Of a stretch of 64,000 nucleotides of DNA, positions 11,463 through 23,970 are shown in pieces. The notes below the pieces were generated by a model. It had not been told where the DNA came from. It searched no databases and worked only from the letters and a program-made list of their open reading frames with translations. The DNA lies in the NCBI GenBank assembly GCA_014904985.1, contig MU129063.1:1-64000 (forward strand). The letters are read 5' to 3'. The translations under genes were made by a program, and so were the position numbers. The stretch comes from Hydnum rufescens UP504. Its lineage: Eukaryota > Basidiomycota > Agaricomycetes > Cantharellales > Hydnaceae. How positions within the stretch are numbered: position 1 is the stretch's first letter; each line of letters opens with the position of its first letter.

Positions 11463-12841
11463 AATCATTGACCTAAGTCCTTTCTGTTATAGATTAAGCT
11501 CAGGATTTCCATTTCTACTCTGGACTACAGTTTTGAGTGTTTGTCGGTATGATCCACAAGTTAAGGACTAGCTCCTTCCTTTTCTGCTTAGACCCTTCTG
11601 GGCTGCAGGACTTGTCTCTCTATTGTTCTCTCCCTCTAGCCCAGACTCAGTTGGACTTATCCAGTGTAGAAGGGAAAATGTTCAAGCCTCAAAAACCCTT
11701 TGATTTAAGCATCTCAGGAAATTGGTGTCTGCTGGCATTGAACCCCAGAAGAGAAGTGTGGCCACTCACTAAGGCAATAAATCTGCATTTTGGCACATGA
11801 TTTAAGGGCAGGTGACCACAGTTGGTAAGGTGGTTAGTAATCAGATGAGTCATGCAGGGTTTCTGAAAGGTGCCCCCTGAGGATCATTGTACCCTAGTAT
11901 CCAAGTACCCATTAGTAGAGAGAATAACAGTACCTCAAACAAGGAGAAGAGTATAAAAGGGAATAAGAGAATCAGAGTGTGTCAGTCTTGCTTAGTCATG
12001 TGAAGTATAGTGGACAGCTGTAGAATCCTCAGAGTAGGAGTTGCTAGACATCCATTCTTGAAGTCATGTGTTCAAATCTTGAGTCTTGCAGTTGTGTCTT
12101 GGAGTGTCTTGGAAGTGTCTTGAAGTCTTGCTGTGAAAGTCTGGAATCAAAACCAACAACAAACTAGTATGAAATAACAGTTGAGTGGCACATACAGTCT
12201 TTGACCAGTCACTGAACTCTACCAGTCACTGAATCACCTCAATTATCTCCACCATTTCAAGTTGTAGCAGCTTGATTGTGGGCTCTATTTGATCACAGTG
12301 ATGGGAACTTTCACTGTACCAAATTTGGTGTCAATATGTTCAGCTGTTGTTGCATAACATAGGGAAGAGTGCAATTTTGTAAAATGTCTGAAATCTGCAC
12401 CAGCCCCCACAGCACCACACAAAGACCCATCCAGTGATTTTACATGCAATACTACATCAGAAAGACAACTAGATAAGGATCTTAAGAGGTCTAGCTCCAG
12501 AGCTAATCTAGTTAACTGCTCTCTGCATCACTGGGAGGGGCTGCGGAAGCAAATTGGAGACCCAGCAGGACTTTCACCACTTCAGATATGCACTACAGGG
12601 CTTAGAATACTTCAAAAAGCATCAGAATATGCATGGAATCACATTTTAATTACATGCCAATAGACATGATAAAAAAACAGCCTCATCCAATCACTCCAGG
12701 AAAAGTGCTTCAGTGACTGGTTGAGTTATAAAACAAACATCAAAATGGCATAACATAACATCTCCCCCAATATTGTTCAGACTGCTCTGAAATTGTATAC
12801 ATGGGTAGATGGGATATCCTCCTACTAGATAGTAGACAAAA
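11463..12841. other. Repeat-type DNA, no gene recognised
   Basis: A TATA-like GTATAAAAGGG lies at about 11951, followed by short GTCTTG reiterations at 12090-12140. A 22-bp block near 12200 (CAGTCTTTGACCAGTCACTG) recurs inverted near 13690 on the far side of the LTR. No open frame has family resemblance. Confidence 0.35.
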
Positions 12842-13629
12842 TGTCAGGGCGACACTGCCGTCGAAGCCACAAACAGAAAGAGGAAAGAGATTAATTAACC
12901 ACACGCTATCGCAGTGGGAATCCTGAGAGATCAAAACTGGTGATCCCCCAACTGCGAAGGGCTATAAATACTATTTCCTGCACACAGCCTCCAACCTTCC
13001 AGAGCCTTCCGCCATCTTCCATAATCTTCCGGATCCTCCTAGAATGCCGGCTCCGCAGCCCATCAGTCAGCCTCCACAGCCACCATCACTAAGCCTCACT
13101 AAGCTGACACAGCCATGTTACAAATCCTGTGCGCACCTCCACATGGCTATGCCCCAACTTCCATATGTATCCCCCTTAGCGTATGTACTTCCAAGGCAGT
13201 GTATGCCTGGGTACTCCAAAGGTGTCCAAAGTGTCAAGGGACCGTAATGATGTGGATGGAGTACGGATTGGGACAGGTGATGTGGATTCAGGGACTGGGG
13301 GTAGAGGAGGAGGAGGGGGAGTCTGGATTGGCAACTCCATGGACTCACGTGGGGAGTGAGGGAACAACAGGTGCTGACAAGGGCGCCAATGCTGCCACTG
13401 GTTGACTACCCAGCCCATAGCCCGCTGGCCGAGGCCTGATAGAACAAGGGCAATAATAATAAGAGAAATGCCAATAATGGCAAGGATGACAATAACCCCC
13501 GTAGTGAATGGAGGGAGAGAGGAGACAAGAGCATTTGAGGAAGTAGGCACCATATGATAGAGTCGATGAAGAATGATACTCTGACGGGTAAGTCCTTAGG
13601 CAGAAGCAAATGTCAATTTGATCCTGACA
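12842..13629 (+). mobile_element. Solo LTR, family A, copy 2, with 5-bp target duplication
   Basis: It begins TGTCAGGGCGACACTGCCG and ends GATCCTGACA, and is flanked on both sides by CAAAA (12837-12841 and 13630-13634), a perfect 5-bp target site duplication. It is therefore a solo LTR left by LTR-LTR recombination and not half of a composite with copy 1. The TATA box TATAAATA lies at 12963. It matches copy 1 closely apart from the extra 58 bp in copy 1. Confidence 0.92.
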
Positions 13630-14754
13630 CAAAACCAACCAAAAAACAATATTGTGCTGGCAGTGGCAAGGTTCTGGGAAATTTGATTCAGTGACCAGTC
13701 AAAGACTGTAACCCATCAAAACTAATCTGTCCTCATCTCAGAACAATCTAACAAACATTTCATAACATTTCAACCAATCAAACACACAAAGCCCATCAGT
13801 CTCTTCTACACTGGACTTAGCCAGACCTATCCATGTTTATATTTGTGTGGTGCCCTTGTCACAGCATGGCCCTGATGATAATCCAGAGCATGAGTGGTAC
13901 AAGGCCTTTGATTCTGACCTGCAGATTGGTTGCATGATCAAATAGGGGCTATTTCCAGCACTCTCAAGGAGTATTTTTCAATTTTATTTGTCATTTCTCA
14001 TCCAATTCCATCATGGTGAGCCTAGGAAGGTATTGAAAATACCTATCCAACTGCACTAAGGGAATTGTGAATGATGAAGAACTTGGTGTTCTACATATGA
14101 ATCCCCTCATGTCTCAGGAGAACATCATTCTCCCTTCCAATTTTCAAATATTGAATATTGTCTGGTAGTCTTATATCTGACAGAGAGGACATTGAGAACA
14201 ACTCATTCCACCATTCCTCAAGGTAATCTGTCCAAGGGGGAGGGAGGGAATGCCATTTGTGCTTTACTTCCTTGTTTTGATTTTCAGATTGAATATCTCT
14301 GTCAGTTTTGAAGCTTTTGACTTTGCTTTTTTCTCTGTGCACTTCCATTGCTCCCCTGTTTCTGCAAAATATTTCACCTCATTTCTAGGTTGTATATTAA
14401 GTGAACTGTGCTGAAAATTCCATTGTCTTCCCCCTCTCCCAGTCTGAAGAACTGAAGTATTGCTGCTGGTTCAAGGGTGATTTCCACACTAAAACTGTTG
14501 CTAAAGCCTCACTAGGCTTTTCCCCTATTCTTTTATTGCTTGAGCAACACTTGCTTACAGCAATTCACAATTTGTGGGAAAGACCTTTGCCATCCAAACC
14601 TCATCCTCTCAAATTGATTCTGTGGTCCCTCCTTTGTCCTTTATCTAATAGAGTTGACTGTGGCAGGGATTTCTTTGATTCTCCTTGCTTACACCATACC
14701 ATGGCTAACACATGACCATAACCTGTACCTGTACTTGTGCCTGTGCCCTTACCT
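13630..14754. other. CpG-poor DNA without a recognised gene
   Basis: Only short open frames are present (14091-14348 minus, 14401-14715 plus), with no family match. From about 14710 there are short tandem ACCTGTACCTGT-like words leading into the palindromic repeat cluster. Confidence 0.35.
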
Positions 14755-15757
14755 ATGGATGCCTAGGTTCAGGGTTAAACCTTGAGACCCAGGTCTGGTT
14801 CCAATGGGTCAGGTTTCACTTGGTTTTCTTCAGGTCAGGTTCAGGTTTTGCCCTGGCCCTGAATCCAAAACCTGGTCTGAACCCAGATTTAAATCTGAAC
14901 CTGAATGGTAGAGTGTAGCTTCCAGTTTATGTACTTTCACCCTTGTTCATATCATCATCATCATCATTCCATACATTCAATTCTGGAAGTAAACCTAGCA
15001 ATTTGCACACAGCCCTGTTTCAGAGTCAACAGTCCCATGACCCTGGAATCTGATGTGGTAATTTGTGCAGGTTATAGGTCACATGACTCTGGATCAAATC
15101 TGGATATTTGTGCAGATTATTGTTACTCAGTCTAGGGTCACATGACCCAATTCAGGTAGCTAATGCCATCCCTGAATATGTGTAAGCAGAAAATTGATGT
15201 GGAGAGGGGTATGAATGAGATGTGGATGGAAAATGGGATGCATAGGAAGTGGTCAAGGCAGAGAGTCAAGCAGATGGTCCAGATACTCTGTAGTACTTAC
15301 TAAAATGTTTTGCTTCTCCTGTATGTCAGGTTTCAGGTTTAAACCTGAACCTGACCTGAATGGAACCAAACCTAGGCATCCTACCCATACCTGCAACCAT
15401 AACCATAACCCATACCCATACCCAGAATCCACAATCTGTGCACTGTGATGCTGTTGTATCCCATTTTCACCCATCAGGTTCACACCCTCCATTCATTCAT
15501 TGCTGCCTGGGTATCCCTTAGGTAACCCCCCCCCCCACTCCTTTTTTTCATTCACTGCTGATGGAATTTTTCTCTGTTCTGATGGAGATCTGATCTCTGT
15601 GTTGGGATTGGCCTTGACTACATAATCCATATGATGTATATAGCTTGGGGTTCCTGAAAATTGCAAAAGGGTTTTTCTCTCCTGCCAACATGGTTCTCAA
15701 TGCAATGTGCTAGAAGATCATGCATTCTTAGCCTCTTGTGATCTTGTTCTTGGATGA

Positions 15758-15855
15758 GGATTAACTCCAGACTCCTACCCAGTTGTTGATTAAGTAACTA
15801 ATTTCTCTGAAGAATAGCCAAGGAGTCAAACAGGCTTAACTTAATCAATGACTGG
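15758..15855 (+). repeat. Inverted-repeat partner of 17143-17242, MITE-like core
   Basis: The core 15779-15855 starts CCAGTTGTTGATTAAGT and ends ACTTAATCAATGACTGG, so it is itself an imperfect palindrome of about 77 bp with TIR-like ends. The same sequence with about 20 bp of flank is found inverted at 17143-17242. Confidence 0.65.
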
Positions 15856-16861
15856 CAAACTTTGTATTGTGGTTTGTTTCCTCATTTATACCATCCTCTA
15901 TGAGCTCTGGAATTATGTAGTCAACAAAGCATTGGCTGAAATGACATATGACACATATATGGTTGCCACAGTCAGGTTTGCCCAATTTGTGCAAAACCTA
16001 AACCTGACAGGTCCCAAATCACCCATGGGGGCAAAACCTGAACCTGACCTGAGGTTCAGTTCCATTCAGGTCAGGTTCAGGTTTAAACTGCATTTAAACC
16101 TGAAACCTGAGGTATGGGAGAAGCCAACATTTTCAGGAGGAACTACAGAATATCTAGACCCTCTGCTCAAGTCTCTGCCTCTGCCACTCCCTTTACATCC
16201 TGCTTTGGATCCACATCTCCTTCCTAGCCCCCTTTCACTTCAATTTACTGCTCACACATCTTCTGGAGATGGTATTTAGTCACTACATTCTGTCATGTGA
16301 CTTGTGACCTGCACCAATTACTTCATTTGATTGCTGAGTCATGTGACTTCTGACTCCAGAACTATAGTCACATCTGTAAATTGCCAGATTTGGTGCCAGA
16401 ATAATGGTCAATTTACATGGAATGGAACCTACACCCTACCTTTCAGGTTCAGGTTTAAACCTGGTTTGAGACCAGTTTTTGGACTCAGGGCAAGGGCAAA
16501 ACCTGAACCTGACCTGAAGAAAATCAAATGAAACCTGACCCCAATGGAACCTGACATGGGTCAGGTTCAGGTTTGAACTCAGGTTCCACAGGTTTGAACC
16601 TGAACTGCAGCATCCATAAACACATAATAAGAGATGCCATCCTTTCCCACCTCACTGAGACCCAGATATCACATGTTTTGATGTTGGCCAAACCCAGAAA
16701 TGATGAGACACCTATAGGGGTATTTTTTTCTAACCTAAGGAACAAATCTTCGTGTTTATGAGTATGCTCTTGTTATTTTGATCTTTTAAGTTGATAATTT
16801 CCATGCTTGACATAAATTCTTGGGCCAAACAAACCATAATATAAAATTTGCCAGTTGTGGG

Positions 16862-17135
16862 AAGCATCTACAGTGGAATCACATGAGGGGTGATATGTGG
16901 AGTTCCAAGGTGTCAAACTATGAACAATAGATAGATACATGAGGGAATGAAAAAGGAAAACACCTGGAGTTCTGAGGTGTCAAACTGGGGGACATCCTTG
17001 ATACCTCTCAGGTATATATAGGGCATCTGGTGATTAATCTCTGGATGCTATAACTGCACTAGCCAAATAGGGAATAGGGGAAAATAACAAATGATGTGAA
17101 GCAGGAGATGGAAGATCAAATTGAATAACTGTCAC
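16862..17135 (+). repeat. Direct repeat of about 275 bp, copy 1
   Basis: It shares an ordered series of blocks with 17912-18190: ATCTACAGTG, GAGTTC(T)GAGGTGTCAAACT, ATAGATACATGA, a TATATA box, GATTAATCTC and GCTAGCCAAATA. The spacing of about 1,050 bp and the internal TATA motif would fit terminal repeats of a decayed element, but there are no TG...CA ends. Confidence 0.65.
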
Positions 17136-17142
17136 ATCTCAA

Positions 17143-17242
17143 CAGGTTGTTGATTAAGTTAAGCCCATTTTAACTCTTTGGCTATTCTTCAGAGAAATTG
17201 GGTTACTTAATCAATGACTGGATAGGAGTCTGGATTAACCCT
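17143..17242 (-). repeat. Inverted-repeat partner of 15758-15855
   Basis: The reverse complement repeats 15758-15855, including the block AATTTCTCTGAAGAATAGCC and the flank CCAGACTCCTA. The two copies enclose about 1.3 kb rich in the palindromic family. Confidence 0.65.
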
Positions 17243-17911
17243 ATCATACTCAACACATGCTATTGACCTTAGACACTGAAAATTCAGATTTCAGCCAGCA
17301 CACTACAATATGCTATGCTTGGCTGTATGGTTGCCAAAGTTACAAACCTGGAAAACTTGAGTTTGAACCTGAACCTGACCTATGGTCAGGTTCAGGTTTT
17401 GCCTCATGGGTGATTCAGGTTTTGGGGCCCCATTTCAGGTTCAGGTTCAAACCTAAACCTCTAGTAGTCTTCACAGTAGATGGAACAAGTGCTTCAATGA
17501 CTCATGGGCTAAGTGTTGTTGTTTTTAAGGACTATAATGGCCTAAATACACTTTGCATGAGGTTGTGTGTTTGGCTTTGCTTCAAAGTAATACATTTCTC
17601 AACCAAGGAACCTGCTTACATAATTCTGGATTATGGTCAACATCAGTACTCAGGTCAGATATCCCTCATGTTTGAGGGGGTTCATGATTTCAGGTTCAAC
17701 CTGGTTTAAACAGAACTAACTATGGTCAGATTCAGGTTTTGCCCAAATGGGGGAAAATCTGACCTGAACCTGACTTTGGCAACCATACTTGGCTGAGAGA
17801 AAGGTCTGAAGGTCACATAGTGGGGCCCCATTTGGGCCCAAGTGATGCAGAAAATATGAAAGAGTGTTAAGGACTCATTCTGGGGACTTGTTTGGGTGCA
17901 ATGGGGCCCCA

Positions 17912-18190
17912 TGTGTGAAATATCTACAGTGAAATCACACAGAGGGTGATATCCAGAGTTCTGAGGTGTCAAACTAAGGAAATGGACAGATACATGAAGG
18001 AAAGACAAAAGGGGAAATACCTAGAGTTCCAAGGTGTGAAACTGAGGGAGATCCTCTGGATCTCTGAGGTGTATATAAGGCATTAGGAGATTAATCTCCA
18101 GATGCCATGAATCATGCTAGCCAAATAAGGAATAGGGGTAAATAAAAAATTGGCAAAACAAGAGATGGAATATCAAATGGAATACCCATG
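17912..18190 (+). repeat. Direct repeat of about 275 bp, copy 2
   Basis: This is the second copy of 16862-17135, about 80 percent similar by eye, with GTATATAAGGC in the TATA position. Confidence 0.65.
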
Positions 18191-18889
18191 TTGACATTAT
18201 TCATGCTCATTTTCTGATATTTAAATATCAATTTCCCATTGTTCCTATGCCTAGCTAGGGATCAAATAGTGCCAGAGATTTGATACATACCATAGGTAGG
18301 AAATATGGTTCACCAGCCTGCTTCCAGCTGATTTGTCTCCTATTACATAAGCAGCTTCATGATAGCTAGTCACACAGGACACAACAATGTATCTTTTTAC
18401 CTGCTGTTCAAAGTGTGACCTGGATACATGAATACTCCTGTCTACACTGGTCCCTGAGATCTCTCCAATCCCCAAAGGGGCTGGAAGCCAATTTCTCTCC
18501 ATCAATTAACTTCCCATGGGACTACCTGTCACCTATTGTTAACAGGCTACAGGGTAAAGGCCAATTTGTAATTCCCTTGTTAGGCTGGCAGCCATTCAAC
18601 TACTAATTTGGATACTCCTGGATTAACAGCACTGGATAATCTATCCACCCTCTCTCTCTTCCTTCCTTGCCCAGATTTGGCAGATTAGGTGAGATTTAGT
18701 TTGATTCATTTGTATTTATATTTCTTCAGTGCCCACATTGCAGCATGGCCCAGACAGTAGTTCCCTTTGCCACATAGTTGATTTTTTTAAGTGACATATT
18801 GTTTTAACCAGCACAGCCACCCCACCCTTAGTTCCTGAGGGCCTCAGAAACCTGATGAAACCTGGTGAAGAGCAAAGAACACAGAGTGC
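18191..18889. other. Low-coding DNA
   Basis: A minus-strand open frame at 18251-18505 (84 codons) has no recognisable family. Nothing else is seen. Confidence 0.3.
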
Positions 18890-19352
18890 CAGCCCTGAAG
18901 CAATGGGAAGGCGTGTCCTAGAGACCTTGCCTCATCCATCACACAAGATCCATGCATTTGAATTGGGTTAAAATTTTTGGGAGATGATGAGGATAGTATG
19001 TAGAAAATTTCCACTGATTCTCAACTGAATTGGTGAGGGAGAACTTGGATCCCCCAAAGTGATTGAAGGGTGTGTTATAGAAACCTTCCCCTGTCCATTA
19101 CACAAGATCTATGCATGGGAATTGACTGAAATTTTAAGGAGATGATAACAATAGAATCTGGAAAGTTTTCACAAATTTTTAGCCAAATTGGTGTGGGGAA
19201 TCTTATATGCACTAAAGTGACTGGAAGGCTTGGAATTGAAAGATTGCAGTGTGAATTACACAAGATCTGTGCATGGGAATTGGGAGAAATTTTGAGGAAA
19301 TGATGAGAGGGGTGGGTAGAACATCTCCACCAATTTTCAGCCGATTCTGTGA
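18890..19352. repeat. Three tandem units of about 159 bp
   Basis: ACACAAGATC recurs at 18941, 19100 and 19258. Each copy is followed by GTGCATGGGAATTG-like sequence, a run resembling GAAATTTTGAGGAGATGATGA, and a block ending CAGCCAAATTGGTG or a variant. The third unit abuts the truncated reverse transcriptase reading frame at about 19355, so the repeat probably replaced the rest of that element. Confidence 0.7.
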
Positions 19353-19355
19353 TGG

Positions 19356-21339
19356 GGGCATGACATCCTGTAGCGAGGGGCAGGGGGAAATTGACTTGGT
19401 GCCATCAATGTATCTGAATGACATGTCATGGACAATATGCATCTTGTCTGAGTCTGGCTTTGGAACAAGACCAATGGGTGATGTCACAAAGTGACCAGAG
19501 ACAAAAGCAGTTGCATCTTCCACAGACATGGGACCCACCATCCTCCCCAGCTGAATTTCTTCATGATAATATTTCTCAATAATTTGGAGATCCTTGTTGG
19601 ATCAGGTGTGGTTTTGTGGAATGTATGTATTAAGGAGAGTGGGCATCTTCTTGCCAATGTCAAAGCCATTGCAGATTTTGTCAGTGAGGTTGGGGTAATG
19701 ACTGGTAATGCCACACATGGCCAGCATGTCAGCAAAATAATTAGCAATTAGTGGAGATTGGGATGCCTCAATTCCCTGTGCAGGAATGGGCACCATGGTG
19801 CAAGGAAAGGCAAAGGGAGCAATGGTGTTCAGACAAGGAGTGTCCAGGGCCAGCACGGGTGCAGGAAGAGATGTTGAAGGGGAAGCAGATGGGAGAATGA
19901 TTGGAGACAGTGACGAGCTTCTGATTGTGGAGGATGGTGACAGTCTGCTTTCCGAGACAAGTCAATGTGGCTCTGCAAGATGCTGCCTTGTGACCTGGGG
20001 CCCCACATATAATGCAGACAGGGGAGGAGCTGGACCCCTGGCTGCTGCCTGGAAAGGGTGGCTTACTGCTTGGATAGTGAGACGAGAGAGGGTAATCTTG
20101 GGGACCAGAGCATGGGGGGCTACTGCTGCGGTTGCCTTGGTGACAATACAAGAACTGGCCATGGAAGGACTTCCCATGTGAGACATCCTGTAGGGCCACA
20201 GCCACAGCCTCATCATGCCTTTGTTCCACCTCCAGGCTACACTGCTCATTGATGAAAGCCACATGTTCATGCATGTCCTCAAACATGGATACATTGAGGC
20301 AAGTGAGATTAGGGTCAACAAACCAGTGATGGTGCCATTTGTGGTCAAAGCAAAAAAGAGCAGCCCAGAGCCTTGGATGGTACCAGTTTGTGTGCTGCTG
20401 CAGTTCCAAGAACCAAGACTCAAACATAGTTGCAACAGCTCCACCAAAGATAGGCGACTCTTTCATTGTCAGGATGAGCAACTGATAGGCCTCAATGAAC
20501 TTGGTCTTGGAAATGGCAAACTCGGTAGCAAGGTAGGGGTCCATAATGGGGCGATGCACTAATTTGGCCTCAGGGTCCTTGTTGTCACCAATTTTGGCCA
20601 TTTCATCATGCTTCAGGCCTGTGTGGAGGTCATGCACATTCTTGTGAGTGAGGGCAGGAAGTGGCAGATACATCCTCTTCTCTAACATCGTGTGGTATGG
20701 CTCAGGCATCATCTCCTTGGCATAAGCTATGCCACGAAAGGGAATGAGATTGTCAAATGTAATCTGCTTGGACTGGGGAGAAGTGGACTGGGGAGAGGAA
20801 GTCAACTGCCCATTGGCAGAAGCACTAGAAGCAGGGGGCAGGAAGGAAGATGGATGAGGTGGAATTGATCCAGGGGCATTTGCGCTGACAGGAAGCGCAG
20901 GCAATGTATTGGCTGGTGCACCTCCGGTGGAGCCACCAGGTAACAAAGATGCACTGCTGCCAGAGACTTTGTGGTTCACAGCTTCCAGCTGGAGAAAGAG
21001 CATTTCGGCCTCATGCACATAAGCCCCTAGTTGAGAATGCATCAGGGGGTCACTCAGAGCATGGGCACTGACCTGCCTGACATGAGCCATTTCTTTGATA
21101 GTGAGTACAGCTGGGTGCAGAAGGAGGAGGCTGCCATGGAATGGTGTGTCAAAGAGAGTCAGGACATCACCAGGGAGTCCTGCAGCAAGGAACATGTCAA
21201 CAGGTGAAGGGGGAACAGCAGGTACAGGGAGCATGCCAGACATGCTGAACTCAGCACCAACAGATAATTCAGTCATTGGATGTAATGATAAGGAAGTAAT
21301 GAGTTTCTGATAAGAGATTTTGTCTTGTAAACCCAGCAT
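19356..21339 (-). pseudogene. DIRS-like retroelement, gag-like ORF plus truncated reverse transcriptase
   Basis: The first open frame (21339-19768, 523 codons) resembles the N-terminal protein of basidiomycete tyrosine-recombinase (DIRS-like) retroelements: a low-complexity Pro/Ser region, then a conserved stretch containing LTHKNVHDLHTGLKHDEMAK, WFLELQQHTNWY and RLWAALFCFDHKWHHHW, and a CCHC knuckle CIICGAPGHKAASC near residue 440. The next block, in other frames, reads SPLIANYFADMLAM and NGFDIG, then FVTSPIGLVPKPDSDKMHIV with HDMSF, the start of the reverse transcriptase fingers. Two frameshifts separate these blocks. Everything after SLQDVM is missing, including the catalytic YADD-type motif and any recombinase. 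A copy of the N-terminal 180 residues is at 32406-32954. DIRS is my best reading; other YR or LTR retroelements are possible. Confidence 0.65.
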
Positions 21340-21514
21340 GAGATATTCACATTGAAGTAGCTACAAAGTGAGGGAAGCACTGTTGTGTAGTATTGAACTC
21401 AAGTGACTGGCATCTCCCAGACTGTCAACAACCTGACACCTAGTGTCAGGCCTGATCCAGCAATATCGCGCTGTGCAATCATGGTCCACATTCCACTTGC
21501 AAGTTCATTCATGT

Positions 21515-21895
21515 GGTCTCTAATCATGGAGCATGAAGACAGCATTTGCCAAAAGCACATGATGTCTAGAGCCAGGCGAGCATGTTCATGGAACATGCAG
21601 CTTTTGCCTAAGTCATGTGATGCCTAGAGCCAAGCGAGCATGTTCATGGAACATGTGGCTTTAGCCGATGTCACATGATGTCTAGACCAAGCAAGCATGT
21701 TCATGAAACATGCAGCTTTAGCCGATGTCATGTGATGTCTAGACCAAGCAAGCATGTTCATGGAACATGCGGAGTTTGCCAAAGTCATGTGATGTCTAAA
21801 GCCAGGTGAGCATGTTCATGGAACATGCAGCTTTAGCTGATGTCAGGTGATGTCTTGAGCCAAGCGAGCATGTTCATGGAACAATGTCAAAGATG
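21515..21895. repeat. Palindromic minisatellite, period about 58 bp, copy 1
   Basis: About six units are seen, each centred on the hairpin GCATGTTCATGGAACATGC (arms GCATGTTC and GAACATGC, loop CAT), followed by AGTCATGTGATGTCTAGA. The homologous array is at 33170-33450. Confidence 0.8.
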
Positions 21896-22045
21896 TACAG
21901 TATTTGCTGTGTGAATACACTGATGTGTACAATTTGCAACACTACCTGTATACCACTTATCCAGGAGCTTTTGAACCAACTTTGTTCCCAAGGCAACCAA
22001 CAGTGCTAATTGCTGAAATGTGGCAACCAAACCCATTCATAACTT

Positions 22046-22636
22046 GCACCCAAGATGTCCACCAATATAGAAAACATCAGACTCTCCACCTGCATTGAGG
22101 AACTCAATGTCCTAGTCCTAGGGAACTGGAAAAAGAGCAGTGGCTAAAGGCAACCCAGCTGCCACTATTCTAGAATGATGGGGGCCTCTGAGAATCACCT
22201 TGGATGATGAAGTAGGTAACCAGGATGGCCATAGTCTAGGTGAGGAACCTGTGGTCATCTCCAAGGAGGCAAGTTCCACTCCTGGAATCCTGGAACATGA
22301 ATAATAGTGCTCATAGATGGTACAGACCCAGTTACAGCCTGACCACATTGTTGGTGCCAAAGATCAGCCACCTTTGACTATTCATGAATTGATAAAGAGT
22401 GTCAACAAGAAAGGAGAGATCATAGTGGGCTTCTGCAATGGTCTACAGAGCTGTATATGTGGACTTGCAGCATCAAATCTGGAGGATTGGGTGAGAAGTC
22501 AATTCTGCTATGGCCTTCACCTGGCTTGGACCTTGGGCCTAACCAATAATGAATAGGAAGTTGTCCAATCTACAGAATATGATCCAATAGAAGAACTGTG
22601 CTCAGAGCCAGTGGTCACCATAAAAGACTGGGAGTC
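22046..22636 (+). pseudogene. Uncharacterised element-borne ORF, copy 1, heavily deleted
   Basis: This is the homologue of 33636-35020. It starts at MSTNIENIRLSTCIEELN and loses about 144 bp after the 18th codon. It regains the frame at GTCCTAGTCCTAGGG, continues through the block MVQTQLQPDHIVGAKDQPPL, and is cut off after GACTGGGAGTCAT where copy 2 continues for another 1 kb. No function can be assigned. Confidence 0.5.
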
Positions 22637-23639
22637 ATAAGGAGGCCAACCATTTGGAGTCTTCCTCTTGCTCTTGGACATGGGGGCAGCAGAAGTTCCA
22701 GCAGACCCAAGATCAGATCTAACCTCTCCTTTGACTGGACCAAGATTGCTCAGGTCTTTTCCATATACTGCATGGATGAGGGAGAGAGCTGCCTCAGGAG
22801 TCTGGGGATGCATGAAGAAGCTTTTGCTGAGGTGACACAATTTGCCTCCAGTGCTGCATAAGCATGCTTAGTCATGGGCCAGGTAAGCTAAATATGTACT
22901 GGAATTTCAGCTTGATAGGGTTTAGTTGAGGGATTAGGGTTAGGAAATCTGTGGCACTCATGTTTGATGCTGTGAGACTTGGCCAATGCCAAGTCATGTC
23001 TTGGGCAACTTTGGAGCACATGAGAAACCTAGAGGCAAGACTATGCCACCCAGCCTTAGACATTGTCTCTTGGCAGACAAATGGGAAGGCAGGTGGGTGT
23101 TGCTTGGTTATAGCATCCAGTATGTTTTATTTTGAAGCATATTACGTAATTTCTTGTGCCTCAGACTAGTTTGGCAAACAGGGTCACCACAAGACCCAAC
23201 CTGCTCCCTAAGATGTAGCACAAGGTAGGTAGAATACCACAAGCCAGAATGTTAAAGGAAGACTCAAAAGGATGAGACCACTCAAGGTGTTTGATGGGAG
23301 TACCCATATCTGAATGATCCAGGAACTCCAGGGAAGATCCAAGGCAGATAATATAAATGAAGACAGCCCAATACCCCATGAGACAATAGTCCAGTTAGGC
23401 AGGTGGTTAACCCTGGCTAGGCCTGAGTAGATGGCATGATTTGTAATCAAATAAATTTTTGGTTTTGAAATTTTAATGTTTGGCATCCTAACTAGGGAAG
23501 CCTAGGCAAGAGAGTCACTGGTCAGGAATTTCCAGGGATTTTCAGAAATGCTAGCTGCTGTAATTCAATGAAACATGACTTTCAGGTCAACAACTAGTGA
23601 TGAAAGAAGAGCATGGTGATTACATAAAATATTATGTAA

Positions 23640-23970
23640 TGTGTGGTCATGCAAAGCACAACCATGTAATATGTCTATTGGGTGATTTCATAATATGTGG
23701 TCATGCAAAGCACAACCATGTAATATGTCTATTGGGTGGTTGCATAATATGTGGTTGTGCAAAGCATGACCAGGCATATTTTCAATACAGTATGGTTGTG
23801 CAAAGCACAACCATGTAAATGTCTATTGGGTGATTGCATAATATGTGGTCATGCTTTGCACGACCATGTAATATTTCTATTGGGTGATTGCATAATGTGT
23901 GGTCGTGCTTTGCACAACCATGGAATATTTGAATTGAAGCTGGTCATGCTTTGCACAACCACTCCATGCA
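23640..23970. repeat. Loop-flipping palindromic minisatellite, period about 55 bp, copy 1
   Basis: About seven units each contain an imperfect hairpin GGTTGTGC-AAA-GCACAACC, with GGTCATGC or GCATGACC arm variants, separated by TGTCTATTGGGTGATTGCAT. The 3-nt loop reads AAA in some units and TTT in others. The counterpart is at 36390-36610. Confidence 0.8.

Larger units (their letters stand above)
14755..17785. repeat. Cluster of palindromic AGGTTCAGGTTTAAACCTGAACCT repeats
   Basis: At least six clusters of imperfect palindromes built on CAGGTTCAGGTTTAAACCTG lie at about 14755-14910, 15325-15430, 15975-16125, 16435-16615, 17345-17465 and 17680-17785. Typically an arm reading GGTCAGGTTCAGGTTT faces AAACCTGAACCTGACC, with GGTTTTGCCC or its complement beside it and AATGGAACC words at the outer edge. 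Any frame crossing them translates as FRFKPEPDL-like repeats, which are artefacts of the repeat. No coding gene is seen between the clusters. Confidence 0.8.

Noticed and set aside
1775..13629. The two family A LTRs could be the ends of one long retrotransposon containing the Plavaka element
   Set aside because: Copy 2 has its own perfect CAAAA target duplication on both sides, and no gag-pol sequence lies between them apart from the Pol C-terminus of an oppositely oriented Copia element with a different LTR.
14700..17700. Open frames of 70-150 codons with FRFKPEPDL-like repeats
   Set aside because: They are translations of the palindromic DNA repeat, occur on both strands, and have no domain.
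23640..23970. CRISPR-like array
   Set aside because: The spacer-like parts are themselves repeated, the organism is eukaryotic, and the structure is a minisatellite of hairpins.
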